Source: a virus
DNA: 35,838 bases
IMG/VR virus record: IMGVR_UViG_3300046780_000399
Span: 1-35,838 of that record
Direction: 5' to 3' (one strand)
In this document: positions 22,918 through 31,299 of the stretch, piece by piece
Layout: every line of letters begins with the position of its first letter
Position numbering within the stretch: the first letter of the stretch is position 1
Translations under genes and position numbers: made by a program
The notes under the pieces: generated by a model
Seen by the model: only the letters and a program-made list of their open reading frames with translations
Told to the model about the DNA's origin: nothing
The model's database searches: none

Positions 22918-23897
22918 GTCAACCCGTTCGCCTGAGCCGAACCCACGCCCAGGAGCAGCGAGGCATAGTCGAAGCCCGTGATACGCTCGTCCTGGTAGTA
23001 CGAGACTTCCACGCCCTCGACCTTCTTGCGAGTGTCGTAGGGATGACGCAGCACCGCGAGCGGCGTACCGAGCTCCGGAGCCGTCCAGCGGAAGCTGTAC
23101 ATGAAGCTCGGCTCTTCACGCGAAGCCGCCAGCGGGGCGTAGTAGATCAGCACCGCATCGTGGATCGGATTCAGTGACAACGCCGCTGCCTGCGCCTCAT
23201 TGGTGGTGTTGTAGAACGCGCCCGCGACCAGCAACCGGTCGAGTTCGAACGCATCCCGCGCGCCCTGCTGCGTGAGCGCCCCGCCGCCATTGTTCAAGCC
23301 AAGCATGAAGTTCCGAACGTTGACGTTGCGACGGAAGTAGTTCCACGCACGCCAGCCGAACAGAAGGCTGTTCGGTTTTTGCGCGGTGAGCGCCTGATTC
23401 TGCTCCATGGCCTTCCAGATCATGGAAATCGGATCACCGGCACCCGAACCTGCCGCGACCCAGGAACTTCCACAGAGAAAGCCCGTCGCGACGTTGGACG
23501 CCGAACCGACCGCCGACAGTACGCGCTTGTCCCAATCCAGGAACAGCTTGTTCTGAAGGTACCGCTCAGTGCCGCCTTCGAGTTCCGCCTGCAGCGGCGC
23601 GTCCATATTCGCGTAGTCCTCAATCGGCACATCGTAGGCCAGCGCGTAGTTCTTGCACGCGTACGCTGCGGATGAGACCGACCGGGTAATGCGCTTGGCT
23701 TCCGTGCCCCGCGACCGAGTGGTGTCCTCGATTGCAAATGCCTCGCCCCGACTGAAAATCGGGTAGAGGTTCGTTTCCTTCGCGACCGATACCACGGGGG
23801 CGATCATGTCGGCGATCATGCCCGTGGGACGGTAATTGATTGCGACTTCCGTCAACAGTGCGTCGACGTGAAGATCGCGGCCTGTAGAAAGACCCAT
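22914..23897 (-). CDS. Major capsid protein (HK97 fold)
   Basis: 327 residues, ATG 23897 with AAGGAGG 11 bases upstream. The opening HVDALLTEVAINYRPTGMIADMIAPVV is a familiar one among phage major capsid proteins (shown here in part: VDALLTEVAINYRP). It continues with SRGEAFAIEDTTRSRG, a P-domain-like helical middle, and C-terminal VSYYQDERITGFDYASLLLG. No prodomain is visible, so scaffolding is supplied by the separate protease/scaffold gene. It follows the decoration protein, the standard order. Confidence 0.9.
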   Translation of the reverse strand: MGLSTGRDLHVDALLTEVAINYRPTGMIADMIAPVVSVAKETNLYPIFSRGEAFAIEDTTRSRGTEAKRITRSVSSAAYACKNYALAYDVPIEDYANMDAPLQAELEGGTERYLQNKLFLDWDKRVLSAVGSASNVATGFLCGSSWVAAGSGAGDPISMIWKAMEQNQALTAQKPNSLLFGWRAWNYFRRNVNVRNFMLGLNNGGGALTQQGARDAFELDRLLVAGAFYNTTNEAQAAALSLNPIHDAVLIYYAPLAASREEPSFMYSFRWTAPELGTPLAVLRHPYDTRKKVEGVEVSYYQDERITGFDYASLLLGVGSAQANGLT

Positions 23898-23914
23898 GCT
23901 GTTCTATGCCTCCT

Positions 23915-24289
23915 TCAGGTGCCGGGCCAGGCCGGAACGGTAGTGAAATCGACGAATGCCGGGATGAGATCCCCGCTCGCCGCCGCCGCCAGAGCACGCC
24001 CGCAATGCGAGCCGCCCGACGAAGCTGCAATGAAGAACCCCGACGTCGTGATCGTGAGCGGGTAGCCGAGCGTGGTCACCGTCGCCCCGGCAACGACCTT
24101 CGTGGCGCCTTCATAGACAGCGCTTGCGAATTCACCACTGCGGGTGCTGGTGATGAGCACGCCGGCCGCGCGGCTGGTGGATGCCGCGATGGCACCGCCC
24201 AACGTAACGGCCTTGTACCGGCAGGCCACGGGCGACAGATCGTCGGTGGCCGTGACCGTCAACTGTTTGTGAACGAGTTCAGTCGACAT
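23915..24289 (-). CDS. Capsid decoration protein (DUF2190-like)
   Basis: 124 residues, ATG 24289 with GGGAGG 10 bases upstream. It is small, beta-rich and rich in A, T and S: LTVTATDDLSPVACRYKAVT, LGGAIAAST, GEFASAVYEGATKVVAGATV, HCGRALAAAASGD. These patterns are typical of DUF2190-type head decoration proteins that trimerise on the capsid. The place immediately before the major capsid gene in transcription order supports it. Confidence 0.75.
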   Translation of the reverse strand: MSTELVHKQLTVTATDDLSPVACRYKAVTLGGAIAASTSRAAGVLITSTRSGEFASAVYEGATKVVAGATVTTLGYPLTITTSGFFIAASSGGSHCGRALAAAASGDLIPAFVDFTTVPAWPGT

Positions 24290-24292
24290 GGA

Positions 24293-25363
24293 TTACACGC
24301 CTCCCGCTTCGACGGTCTCAGGCAAGTGCTTGTAGCTCTTGCCCAACTCCGCATCGGCCGCCATGACCCGCTGCGCAGCGATAGACAACTGCTGCCAGCG
24401 CGGCAACTTCGAAAACTCCGGATCAGCCGCATTCTCGCGAATGTACTTCTTCGCGAAGTGCACCACGCGATCATCCGCACGCGTCTCGGATGAGACTTCG
24501 ATCTCACCCGACAGGCCCACGACCTTGCGCGGCGCTTCCGGGTTCGGGTTGTCCTTGATGAAGGACTCCACGTCCGGGAGCGTGACCTCAAGAATCGTAT
24601 CCTTCTCGAACTGATATGCGCGCTTGAACTTCTCGCGTACCGCTGGAACGATGCTCTTGGCCTTGATCGCGGCCTCGAACAACTCCGTGATCTTGTCGCG
24701 GTGCTGCTTCAACTTCTCGTTGTGCCGCTCCGTCTCGACATCCTTCAGCTTGCGCTCGAAACTCTCGCGCTCAGCCGCCTTCACTTCCAGCGCCTTCTTC
24801 TCGCTCTCGAGCTTGTCGAGACGAGCCATTAGCGCGGAAACGTCATTCCCCTTGTTGGGATCGTCTGCCATGTTGGGCTTGTCGCCTCCAGTGTGTTGAT
24901 CCCGCGTGAATGCCACGCGCACACGGCCCTGGAGTCCAGAACCTCGTGCCATCGTGAGCTGCTGTAGGTCTTTCAAATTACCGACCGCGGGGGGATCGGC
25001 ACCCAACAGAGCGACGGCATCCAAAACCCACGGGATCACCCGTGTGTCGGCTTGCACATCGCCCAGCAGCTCAACGGATACGAACTTGTAGAGGCCCGCC
25101 TTGATCGCCTCATAGACGGCGGCGGGCATGTTGGTGAAATCAGCGAGGAGCTTTCGGCCCTCGCGATAGACGCGGCTCACCCAGCCCAGTGCGGGCTGAC
25201 CATCGGTGAGCGGCTGCGTCTCGTTGTGACCGAACTTGAGCGGGATCTTCCCCGCGAGGTTCAGCAGGTCGAACGATTTGACGATGGCGTCAAGGTCGGC
25301 GGATGAGAACGGAATGCCGTTCCACGTGCCTTCGCTGAAGACCTCGGCCCCTCTCAGGTCGAT
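24293..25363 (-). CDS. Mu I-like head maturation protease with C-terminal scaffold
   Basis: About 356 residues if it starts at ATC 25363. The N-terminal half reads DLRGAEVFSEGTWNG, PLKFGHNETQPLTDG, ALGWVSRVYREG and FVSVELLGDV. These match the Mu gpI-type prohead protease family (conserved 'GH', 'GWV', 'VSVE'). The C-terminal half (about 165-356) is a charged coiled coil (LMARLDKLESEKKALEVKAA), the expected scaffold that the protease removes. The first canonical start in frame is GTG 25180, which would delete the conserved GH region, so an upstream non-canonical start is favoured. It overlaps the preceding gene by 10 bases. Flanked by portal-side genes and the decoration gene. Confidence 0.8.
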   Translation of the reverse strand: MDLRGAEVFSEGTWNGIPFSSADLDAIVKSFDLLNLAGKIPLKFGHNETQPLTDGQPALGWVSRVYREGRKLLADFTNMPAAVYEAIKAGLYKFVSVELLGDVQADTRVIPWVLDAVALLGADPPAVGNLKDLQQLTMARGSGLQGRVRVAFTRDQHTGGDKPNMADDPNKGNDVSALMARLDKLESEKKALEVKAAERESFERKLKDVETERHNEKLKQHRDKITELFEAAIKAKSIVPAVREKFKRAYQFEKDTILEVTLPDVESFIKDNPNPEAPRKVVGLSGEIEVSSETRADDRVVHFAKKYIRENAADPEFSKLPRWQQLSIAAQRVMAADAELGKSYKHLPETVEAGGV

Positions 25364-25545
25364 GGCGCGCTATCGCCTCCCGATTGAGCGATGGGAGCCG
25401 AGTGCACTTCCTGACCGTTGAGAAACCAGTGCCCAACGCCCTCAGCAGCCTGCAGGCCGAGCTTGTCGCCTTCCTTCATCACGGCGCGCACCTCATCCGG
25501 AACGATGATGCCCTTGACGAAGGTTTTGGGCGCTTCCCAGGTCAC
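25354..25545 (-). CDS. Small protein of unknown function upstream of the protease
   Basis: 63 residues from GTG 25545 (GTGA overlap with the preceding gene). It contains KTFVKGIIVPDEVRAVMKEG and GHWFLNGQEVHSAP, suggesting a small alpha/beta domain with a disordered tail. Its 3' end overlaps the start of the protease gene and carries its ribosome binding site, so translation is probably coupled. No family recognised. Confidence 0.6.
   Translation of the reverse strand: MTWEAPKTFVKGIIVPDEVRAVMKEGDKLGLQAAEGVGHWFLNGQEVHSAPIAQSGGDSAPST
25376..25381 (-). promoter_or_regulatory. Ribosome binding site implying an ATC start
   Basis: On the minus strand GGGAGG is followed by 12 bases and ATC (25363-25361), placing Met-Asp-Leu-Arg-Gly at the expected N-terminus of a Mu I-like protease. 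The frame opens only 9 bases earlier (TAG 25372-25370) and has no ATG, GTG or TTG before 25180. Confidence 0.5.
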
Positions 25546-25805
25546 GGCTTCGCGGCGGCTCCTGCGGGCTTGTCGACCTTCACGACCGCTTCGGCAGCAG
25601 CCGGTTTCGGAATCACTTCGCCAACGCGCTCCAGCTCACTGAGCCAGTGCTTGCACCGCGCGGGCGGCAGCTTCGCGGCGTTCTCCAGCACGCGGTTGAC
25701 CTGCACACGGTAGGTCTCCGGATGCGCACCTCGCGCAAAAGCGGCCTCGACGGCCTCGAATTCCTGCACGCACCGCAGGTCGGCAGTCTGTTGTTCGGGC
25801 GTCAT
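25542..25805 (-). CDS. Small helical protein of unknown function
   Basis: 87 residues from ATG 25805 (ATGA overlap). A helical core (LRCVQEFEAVEAAFARG, QVNRVLENAAKLP, CKHWLSELERVG) is followed by an A/K/P-rich flexible tail. Coupled on both sides within the head gene cluster. No family recognised; an assembly or regulatory role cannot be distinguished. Confidence 0.6.
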   Translation of the reverse strand: MTPEQQTADLRCVQEFEAVEAAFARGAHPETYRVQVNRVLENAAKLPPARCKHWLSELERVGEVIPKPAAAEAVVKVDKPAGAAAKP

Positions 25806-26014
25806 CCTACTCTCTCCTTCAGTCGCAGTTCATCGGACATGACGCGCAGATGCACGCGCGGATACGGCGTGAATGGCCCAGCGGCGGCCGCGGTGAGTTC
25901 GGTTTCAAACACGGTTGAAGCGGCATCAACCTCGCGCGTCACTCGCGCTCGTTCGGCCTCTTCCGCAGCCGTGAGCTGACTCGGATCCCGGAACCATTTC
26001 GCTATGTCGGTCAC
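25802..26014 (-). CDS. Small protein of unknown function after the portal gene
   Basis: 70 residues from GTG 26014, which forms a GTGA overlap with the portal-MuF stop; the open frame further upstream lies within the portal gene and is discounted. Content: TDIAKWFRDPSQLTAAEEAE, a helical segment, then a short beta region (YPRVHLRVMSDELRLK). The phrase 'WFRDPS-LT' suggests a short phage connector-type protein, but no family is claimed. Confidence 0.55.
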   Translation of the reverse strand: MTDIAKWFRDPSQLTAAEEAERARVTREVDAASTVFETELTAAAAGPFTPYPRVHLRVMSDELRLKERVG

Positions 26015-28518
26015 TGCACTGCGCCCGCCCCAAACCCCGCCTGCGGCTGCACGCTGGGTGGTGCCGACTCCTGACCGTCCCAGCCATCCGCCGTCGTGAT
26101 CGGGATCAGGATGCTCCTGCAATTGTAGTGATTCGGTGGCCGGTAATTGTCCCACTCGGGCGAGTCATCCGCGTAGATCGACCCGTCGAGCGCGGTACAA
26201 ATCTCCGTGGTGCGGTCGTCCATCACGGCCGAGTATTCGAGCGCCTGCACGAAACCACTGAGATTGGGGTCGGTGAACTCGGCATACCGCGCTTCGTTCA
26301 TCGCCTCGAACAGGTTGGTACGCGAAAGCGTGTCCAAATAGCTCGCGGTCTGTGCCGGATCCGCGCCCCACAAATCATTCAGCGCGGTCGTGACGGCCGC
26401 GTCATCCTCGGTCTCGCGCACCGATTCGCGATTCGTGAAGCCGCGCGAAACCAGTCGGTCCCAGATCGACTCCCGCGTCTGCGGGGGCGAGCGCCCGAAC
26501 TTGATGCTGTTTTGCAGTTCCTGCTGGATCAACGCGCGTACACCGTCCGACACATTTCCCGCCAGTCGAAAGCCGTTGGCCTCGAAAAACCCGGCGGCGT
26601 TGTCGCGCAAATCTGTCATGGCCACCATTCTTTGGCCACGGGCGCGTTCCAATTCAGCCCGCGCGAGTTGACCGCCGAGCCGCCAAGCACCCTGGAGCGC
26701 ACGGCGGAAAATCTCCTTGAGCTGGCCCTTCTGCGTACCCGAAAACTCCATCTGCTGGAGGGCGGCCGGATCATCGCTCGTGAAGCGCTTCAGGTCCGAG
26801 TCCGTGCCCAGCATCTTGCGCACGGCCTTGGCGACGAACGGCGCCACGTTGTCGGCGAGTTCATAGGCCAGTCTGTCTTGCCGACGCTCGATCACGGCAA
26901 AGGACACGCGCTGGACAGCCCGGTCGAACTGGGCGCGGGTGGCCGTCCTGAGCTTGCCGTGCGGCCGCAGTTCGATGACCGGCGCCTTATGCGGCGGCTT
27001 CTCAACCGCACGAGCGGCTTCGAGCGCCTGCGTCGTCAGGGCCTCGATTCGAGTGACGGCCGCTTTGAATTCCTCGCGTAGCGCCGTATAGGCGGCGTCA
27101 TTGGGACCCTGCTGCTTGCCTCTGATATCCGGCCCGACGTTGCCCTTGGGCGTGTCAGTCGGAGCCTGTCCCTGCGCCTGCGGGATGACGAGCGGCTTGG
27201 AGGTCGCCGTGCGCTTGGGCATATCCAGCAACCGACGGAAGAAGGCTTCGTCATCCTCGGTGGGCACCATTCCCTTCGCGCCCACGAGTTCCGCCCAGCT
27301 ATTGATGACCTGGAGGATGTGCTCACGAGAGGCGGGCTTGAACCCGAAATCCGGGTAATCGCCGTCCCCGAAGTTCTGATCGCCCAGTTCCTCGACCAAC
27401 TGCTCGTTGATGACGGCCTCGAGCCGGGCCGCATCCGCGTTCAGCGTCCAGAAGAACGCCTCCAGTTGCGTCTGAGCCTGCGAATACGCCCCGGTCTGGC
27501 CGGTGTGTGTGATCCCGAGCAGGTTGGGCACCAGGAGCGCCTTGGCGATGCACAAGTCCCAGAACACCATGGCCTTCTCGTAGGCGTCCGTGCTCGCCGG
27601 ATAGATGACCTGGATGCCAAAGCCCTTGGGCGGAATGATGCCGGTTGCGGCGTGCAGGTTCCGCAAGACCGCCTGCATCGACTGGTATTCTGGGGAGTTG
27701 TATTGGACGTCAGAGTCGGGCTGGCGATTGGCCACCACGAAGCCGCCCGCCATGCGCTCCAGATATAGCGTCCAATAGTTGCCGATTTGCTGCTTGATGT
27801 ACCAAGCCCGATAGGCTTCCCGCAGGTCCGAGCGGCCATAGTAGCGGTCGAATTCCGGCGAGTGGACGTAGTGGATGTACCGGCTCATGTCCACCGGCAC
27901 ACGCCGGCCTGCAGCAACCTGCCATGTCTCACGCAAGATCCCGTGCTCGTCCGTGTAGAACTGGAACGTGCCCGGTGCGCGGCCCATGAGCATGTTCACG
28001 CCGACATAGCTTTGGTCATCTACGGTGATCTGGCTCAACACCTTTTCGGTCATCGAGAAGCCGAAATCGCGGCCTGTCGCGATCACATTCAGGGCATCCA
28101 AGAACGAGCCCTTCATGCCGTCCAGGATCTTGCAGAACACGCGAATCCGGCGGTCCTGCTCGACTGGCGAGAGCTTCGATCCCTCGTCAAAGCTGAACAT
28201 CCAGCCGCGCGCTGTGATGGCGTCGCGCTTGAAGTTCATGACGGCCTTGACCTGCTCGTCCACGCGCATGCGATCGTAAATCTCGATGCCCTTTTGGGCG
28301 ACGAGCTTGTCCGGGTTGTAGCGCGGGCCGAGATTGAAGAAGCTGCGCTCGAAGCCTGCAACCTCATCTAGCGCTGGAACGCTCACCGCCTCCTCCAGCG
28401 GCGGCACGGGAGCTACGGTAGTCCCCGGCGCCATGCTGGACTGCATGGGACCTGCCCCAACGGGCGCATAACCTACCGATGCAAAACGAGCGCGGATACG
28501 CGTGAAGAGATTCGCCAA
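26011..28518 (-). CDS. Portal protein (DUF935, Mu gp29-like) fused to MuF minor head protein
   Basis: 835 residues from TTG 28518, immediately after the terminase stop, with GGGAGGG upstream. Residues about 55-440 are a DUF935-type portal: YDRMRVDEQVKAVMNFKRDA, then RYIHYVHSPEFDRYYGRSDL and WDLCIAKALLVPNLLG. A linker of about 60 residues follows. Residues about 640-815 are a MuF domain: LDTLSRTNLFEAMNEARYAE, then SAVMDDRTTEICTALDG and PPNHYNCRSILIPIT with its HxNCR signature. In Mu these are separate genes (gp29 and gp30); here they form one chain. The portal is the DNA gate of the head and MuF is an internal head protein. No toxin domain is appended. Confidence 0.9.
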   Translation of the reverse strand: MANLFTRIRARFASVGYAPVGAGPMQSSMAPGTTVAPVPPLEEAVSVPALDEVAGFERSFFNLGPRYNPDKLVAQKGIEIYDRMRVDEQVKAVMNFKRDAITARGWMFSFDEGSKLSPVEQDRRIRVFCKILDGMKGSFLDALNVIATGRDFGFSMTEKVLSQITVDDQSYVGVNMLMGRAPGTFQFYTDEHGILRETWQVAAGRRVPVDMSRYIHYVHSPEFDRYYGRSDLREAYRAWYIKQQIGNYWTLYLERMAGGFVVANRQPDSDVQYNSPEYQSMQAVLRNLHAATGIIPPKGFGIQVIYPASTDAYEKAMVFWDLCIAKALLVPNLLGITHTGQTGAYSQAQTQLEAFFWTLNADAARLEAVINEQLVEELGDQNFGDGDYPDFGFKPASREHILQVINSWAELVGAKGMVPTEDDEAFFRRLLDMPKRTATSKPLVIPQAQGQAPTDTPKGNVGPDIRGKQQGPNDAAYTALREEFKAAVTRIEALTTQALEAARAVEKPPHKAPVIELRPHGKLRTATRAQFDRAVQRVSFAVIERRQDRLAYELADNVAPFVAKAVRKMLGTDSDLKRFTSDDPAALQQMEFSGTQKGQLKEIFRRALQGAWRLGGQLARAELERARGQRMVAMTDLRDNAAGFFEANGFRLAGNVSDGVRALIQQELQNSIKFGRSPPQTRESIWDRLVSRGFTNRESVRETEDDAAVTTALNDLWGADPAQTASYLDTLSRTNLFEAMNEARYAEFTDPNLSGFVQALEYSAVMDDRTTEICTALDGSIYADDSPEWDNYRPPNHYNCRSILIPITTADGWDGQESAPPSVQPQAGFGAGAVQ

Positions 28519-30096
28519 CTATTGCGCGTAGCCCTCCCAAGAGCGCGATTCGATCACGATGGCCTCCTCCATTGGAATCTCGGCACGGGAAGCGAGCGTC
28601 GGCGATTGTGTCGCGTACTGCATGGCGTGAGAGTCTGACATATCGGGCGACTTCAAACCCTTTAGCCGCATCGCCTCCTTGGAGACGAGCTCCTCGAACC
28701 TCTCATCCCCTGGCCGCTTCTCGATCGTGCAGAGCTGATTCTGGTACTCGTCCGCGTCCTCGTTGGAATCGAAGCAATGCACCGAGAAGTCCACGAGTCC
28801 GTCCCGGTATTCATCCCGCAGATTGATGAAGCTCTGGGCGCGTCGGTTCTTCCACTTCTTCGTGTTGTCCGAGCCTGAGCCGCCCTTATAGGCAATGACG
28901 GCGTGGCCCTTCTGAATCAGATAGCCCGCCGTGCCGGCGCCGACGCCCAGGGAATCGACGACCAGATCGTCCTGACCTTTGACCCCTTCCCACGCCTCGA
29001 ACAGTTCGAGCGCGGCCTGGGCCACGAGGATGGGCGCCTCGGAGCTCGGAAACGAATAGCGCTTGACCTTCTCGACGCGGCGGAAGCTCTGAAAGTGTCG
29101 GCAGATCGTGACCACACTCTCATCGATTCCACCGTCGGCGACATCGATCGACACGCGCAGCTTGGGCAAGGAACCATCCGTTTCGCGGGGCGCCCGGCTC
29201 ATGGCCCGCTGAATCCAGGACAGCGCGATCAGTTGGTTTGGGCTGGAGTCGGCGAACTCCCCGAAGCACCGAATCCGAACCTGCGGGGAATGCTCGCCCC
29301 ACATGCGGATCATCTGCGCCACCCAGTCGCGGGAGACTCGATTCGCCTTCTCCAGTGTGATCGGCAGGCGGTAGTAGTCACCCGCCAGCCGACTCGAAAG
29401 CTGGCTCTGCGCAAACACTCCCGTCATGCGGGTAGCGTTGGAAATCATGACCAGGATCCCGACTTCCGAACTCGCGAGATTGCCGAGCAGCACCGGGAAG
29501 ATATTCTCGTCCATGCCGCTCGCTTCATCGACCAGCACCAATGTGAAACGCCGCCGAAGACCCTGCATATTCTCAGGCTGCGTGCCCGTCTCGGCGACCA
29601 GCAAATGGTTGTCCGGGTCGTGCGTGCGCCAGTAGACGCGCGTTGCTTGCACGTCTTGAAGCTCGCGGTACTCCGGAATCGCGCGGTTGCGGATCTTCGC
29701 GAACTCGCCGAAGAACCGCGTCTTGACGTGCTCGAGCTTCGGGGCCGTGACAGCCACAATCGACGGGTACCAGCAGAAGCCGAACCAGTGGGCGAGTTCG
29801 GCGATTCCGAAGGTCTTGCCCGGCCCCTGGGGGGCGACCACGGAAATGAGGTTCTTCCCGTCGTGGTTGACGACAGTCGGCAGCCCCTGGCGCTTGCGGA
29901 AGACGTCAGCGACGGCTTCGGCCAACTCAATCTGCCAGCCGTCCTTGATCCAGCTCGTGCGCCAGTCGAATCCCGGCGCGCCCACTTCGGGCTCGCCGCG
30001 GCGCGCCTTGAGTTCCAGGATCTCACGGGCGAACCAGTTCGGGTCAAGCCGAGCGCGCTCCCGCATCCGGCGAGTCGCTTCGAGAATCGCGCTCAA
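28519..30096 (-). CDS. terL: Terminase large subunit
   Basis: 525 residues from TTG 30096, five bases after AGGAAGG; an earlier in-frame TTG at 30114 lacks this spacing. The ATPase domain has GPGKT (91-95) as Walker A, with alanine where the first glycine is usual, and LVLVDEAS with D190-E191 as Walker B. The nuclease domain carries RVSIDVADGG (D318, D321), LVVDSLG (D381) and MSDSHAMQY (D488), giving the acidic residues for metal-dependent DNA cleavage. It cuts and pumps DNA into the prohead through the portal encoded next. It overlaps the small subunit gene by 53 bases. Confidence 0.92.
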   Translation of the reverse strand: MSAILEATRRMRERARLDPNWFAREILELKARRGEPEVGAPGFDWRTSWIKDGWQIELAEAVADVFRKRQGLPTVVNHDGKNLISVVAPQGPGKTFGIAELAHWFGFCWYPSIVAVTAPKLEHVKTRFFGEFAKIRNRAIPEYRELQDVQATRVYWRTHDPDNHLLVAETGTQPENMQGLRRRFTLVLVDEASGMDENIFPVLLGNLASSEVGILVMISNATRMTGVFAQSQLSSRLAGDYYRLPITLEKANRVSRDWVAQMIRMWGEHSPQVRIRCFGEFADSSPNQLIALSWIQRAMSRAPRETDGSLPKLRVSIDVADGGIDESVVTICRHFQSFRRVEKVKRYSFPSSEAPILVAQAALELFEAWEGVKGQDDLVVDSLGVGAGTAGYLIQKGHAVIAYKGGSGSDNTKKWKNRRAQSFINLRDEYRDGLVDFSVHCFDSNEDADEYQNQLCTIEKRPGDERFEELVSKEAMRLKGLKSPDMSDSHAMQYATQSPTLASRAEIPMEEAIVIESRSWEGYAQ

Positions 30097-30541
30097 CGCC
30101 ACCTTCCTCCGCAATCAGCCGGGCAAAGGCTCCCGAGAAGGAGCCGTCGGAATTTGTGAGATCGACCTTCTCGCCGTACTTCTTGGGTTGAAGCTTCGCC
30201 AGCCGCCACTTCAGGGTCGCGACCCTCAGTTCAGAGCGCTTTACATGCTCTCCATTGACCTGCCAGCCGATGACCGCATTCTCGCGGTCGCGCTTCTCCA
30301 TCCAGTCATTCGTGCCGTCGTCCGCAATCTCTTGTAATTCATCGAACTTCAGCTCGCTCTGAATCTCCCGCGCGCGCGCGTACTTGGTACGGAAAGCGTC
30401 GTGAAGGACGAGCCAGTCGAAGATTGTCCGCTTTCCCGGCATGGATTCGTCGCGGCAAATACTCCGTAGACTCTCACCCTCAATGAGCCGGTCACAGATG
30501 GTATCGACGAGTTCCTCGGAGTACAGGGATGGTCGACCCAT
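30044..30541 (-). CDS. terS: Terminase small subunit
   Basis: 165 residues. GRPSLYSEELVDTICDRLIEG followed by SLRSICRDESMPGKRTIFDWL (both shortened here to the key parts: GRPSLYSEEL, SLRSICRDESMP, TIFDWL) is the helix-turn-helix region of this widespread TerS family. KFDELQEIADDG and LRVATLKWRLAKLQPKKYG are its other conserved features. It recognises the packaging site and delivers DNA to TerL. The C-terminal tail overlaps TerL in another frame. TAATG overlap with the GIY-YIG gene. Confidence 0.9.
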   Translation of the reverse strand: MGRPSLYSEELVDTICDRLIEGESLRSICRDESMPGKRTIFDWLVLHDAFRTKYARAREIQSELKFDELQEIADDGTNDWMEKRDRENAVIGWQVNGEHVKRSELRVATLKWRLAKLQPKKYGEKVDLTNSDGSFSGAFARLIAEEGGVERDSRSDSPDAGARSA

Positions 30542-31020
30542 TAGATGCTTGCGTACTCCCCGAAGAGGTGCGGCGCCTTGGCGGCCGCGTATCGAAGCTT
30601 TTCCTTCGCCGCCTCAGAAACATGCCCACGCATCAGGGCCTGCCCCATTTCCCTCTTGAGTCGCCAGACCCGCTTATCCCTGCGAGCGGCGACGCGGCGC
30701 CCATTCTCAGCCCGCACATGCATGGGGCAAAAAGGCTCATCGCCACCGTCAGCAACGTTCAGAAGGCGCCCTGATTGGCGGTGAGCGGCTACTACTCGAC
30801 GCTCGGCCGCGCACCATTCGTGATCAGAAGTGACTTCCATCACGCTGGCAATTGGCGCAAGTCCGTGCTTTCGAAGGGATTTAATCCAATCGTAAACCGG
30901 GGTTCTGCGCGTCGCTCTCAAATGCCCCTTGAGTCTGGCGGCGACATCTTTTGCTTTGCCCACATATCTCAGTTCGCTGGTATGGGGGTCGTAAAGACCG
31001 TAGATGAAGACGGCTGCCAT
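30541..31020 (-). CDS. GIY-YIG nuclease domain protein
   Basis: 159 residues. The N-terminus FIYGLYDPHTSELRYVGKAK contains the two strands of the GIY-YIG fold (IYG...YVG), followed by the arginine helix DVAARLKGHLR. Further conserved positions include E73 (CAAERRVV). The C-terminal half is basic (ARRDKRVWRLKREMG) and could bind DNA. It lies immediately before the terminase genes, a site often used by free-standing homing endonucleases; a phage role at packaging is the alternative. No intron is evident. Confidence 0.8.
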   Translation of the reverse strand: MAAVFIYGLYDPHTSELRYVGKAKDVAARLKGHLRATRRTPVYDWIKSLRKHGLAPIASVMEVTSDHEWCAAERRVVAAHRQSGRLLNVADGGDEPFCPMHVRAENGRRVAARRDKRVWRLKREMGQALMRGHVSEAAKEKLRYAAAKAPHLFGEYASI

Positions 31021-31299
31021 CTACGCTGCTATAGCCTCCCCTGATATATCGACCGACCGGGAGCGGAACCACGCAAGCACGGCGGGGTGAATTCCGTAGG
31101 GTCGGCGTAGCAGATCGCGCCGGGCCCGCCCGCTATAATGCTTACGAAGGCAGTCCTTGCAGATGCACTGCCGGCCATCCGGGGATTTGCTCGAGAGATA
31201 GAAAAATGCCAATGACAAGGATTTCTCGCACTTACAGCACCGTTTGGCCGGTTCATTTATGAACGAAACGGCTGGCTTTGGGAATTCACGCGTGTCCAC
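31021..31299 (-). CDS. Small zinc-ribbon protein
   Basis: 92 residues if started at GTG 31299; the start is uncertain because the frame is open further upstream and no clear ribosome binding site exists. CCKCEKSLSLAFFYLSSKSP followed by DGRQCICKDCLRKH is the CxxC...CxxC module ('C-kC-k-k-l--F----s-DG----C--C') found in many phage proteins and in front of endonuclease VII-like domains. The C-terminus (DLLRRPYGIHPAVLAWF) is basic and helical but lacks a nuclease core. Stop TAG abuts the GIY-YIG gene. DNA binding is plausible. Confidence 0.65.
   Translation of the reverse strand: MDTREFPKPAVSFINEPAKRCCKCEKSLSLAFFYLSSKSPDGRQCICKDCLRKHYSGRARRDLLRRPYGIHPAVLAWFRSRSVDISGEAIAA

Noticed and set aside
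28903-30159. Plus-strand ORF of 418 residues
   Set aside because: Antisense shadow of the terminase large subunit; composition is arginine/glutamate-rich and no motif is visible.
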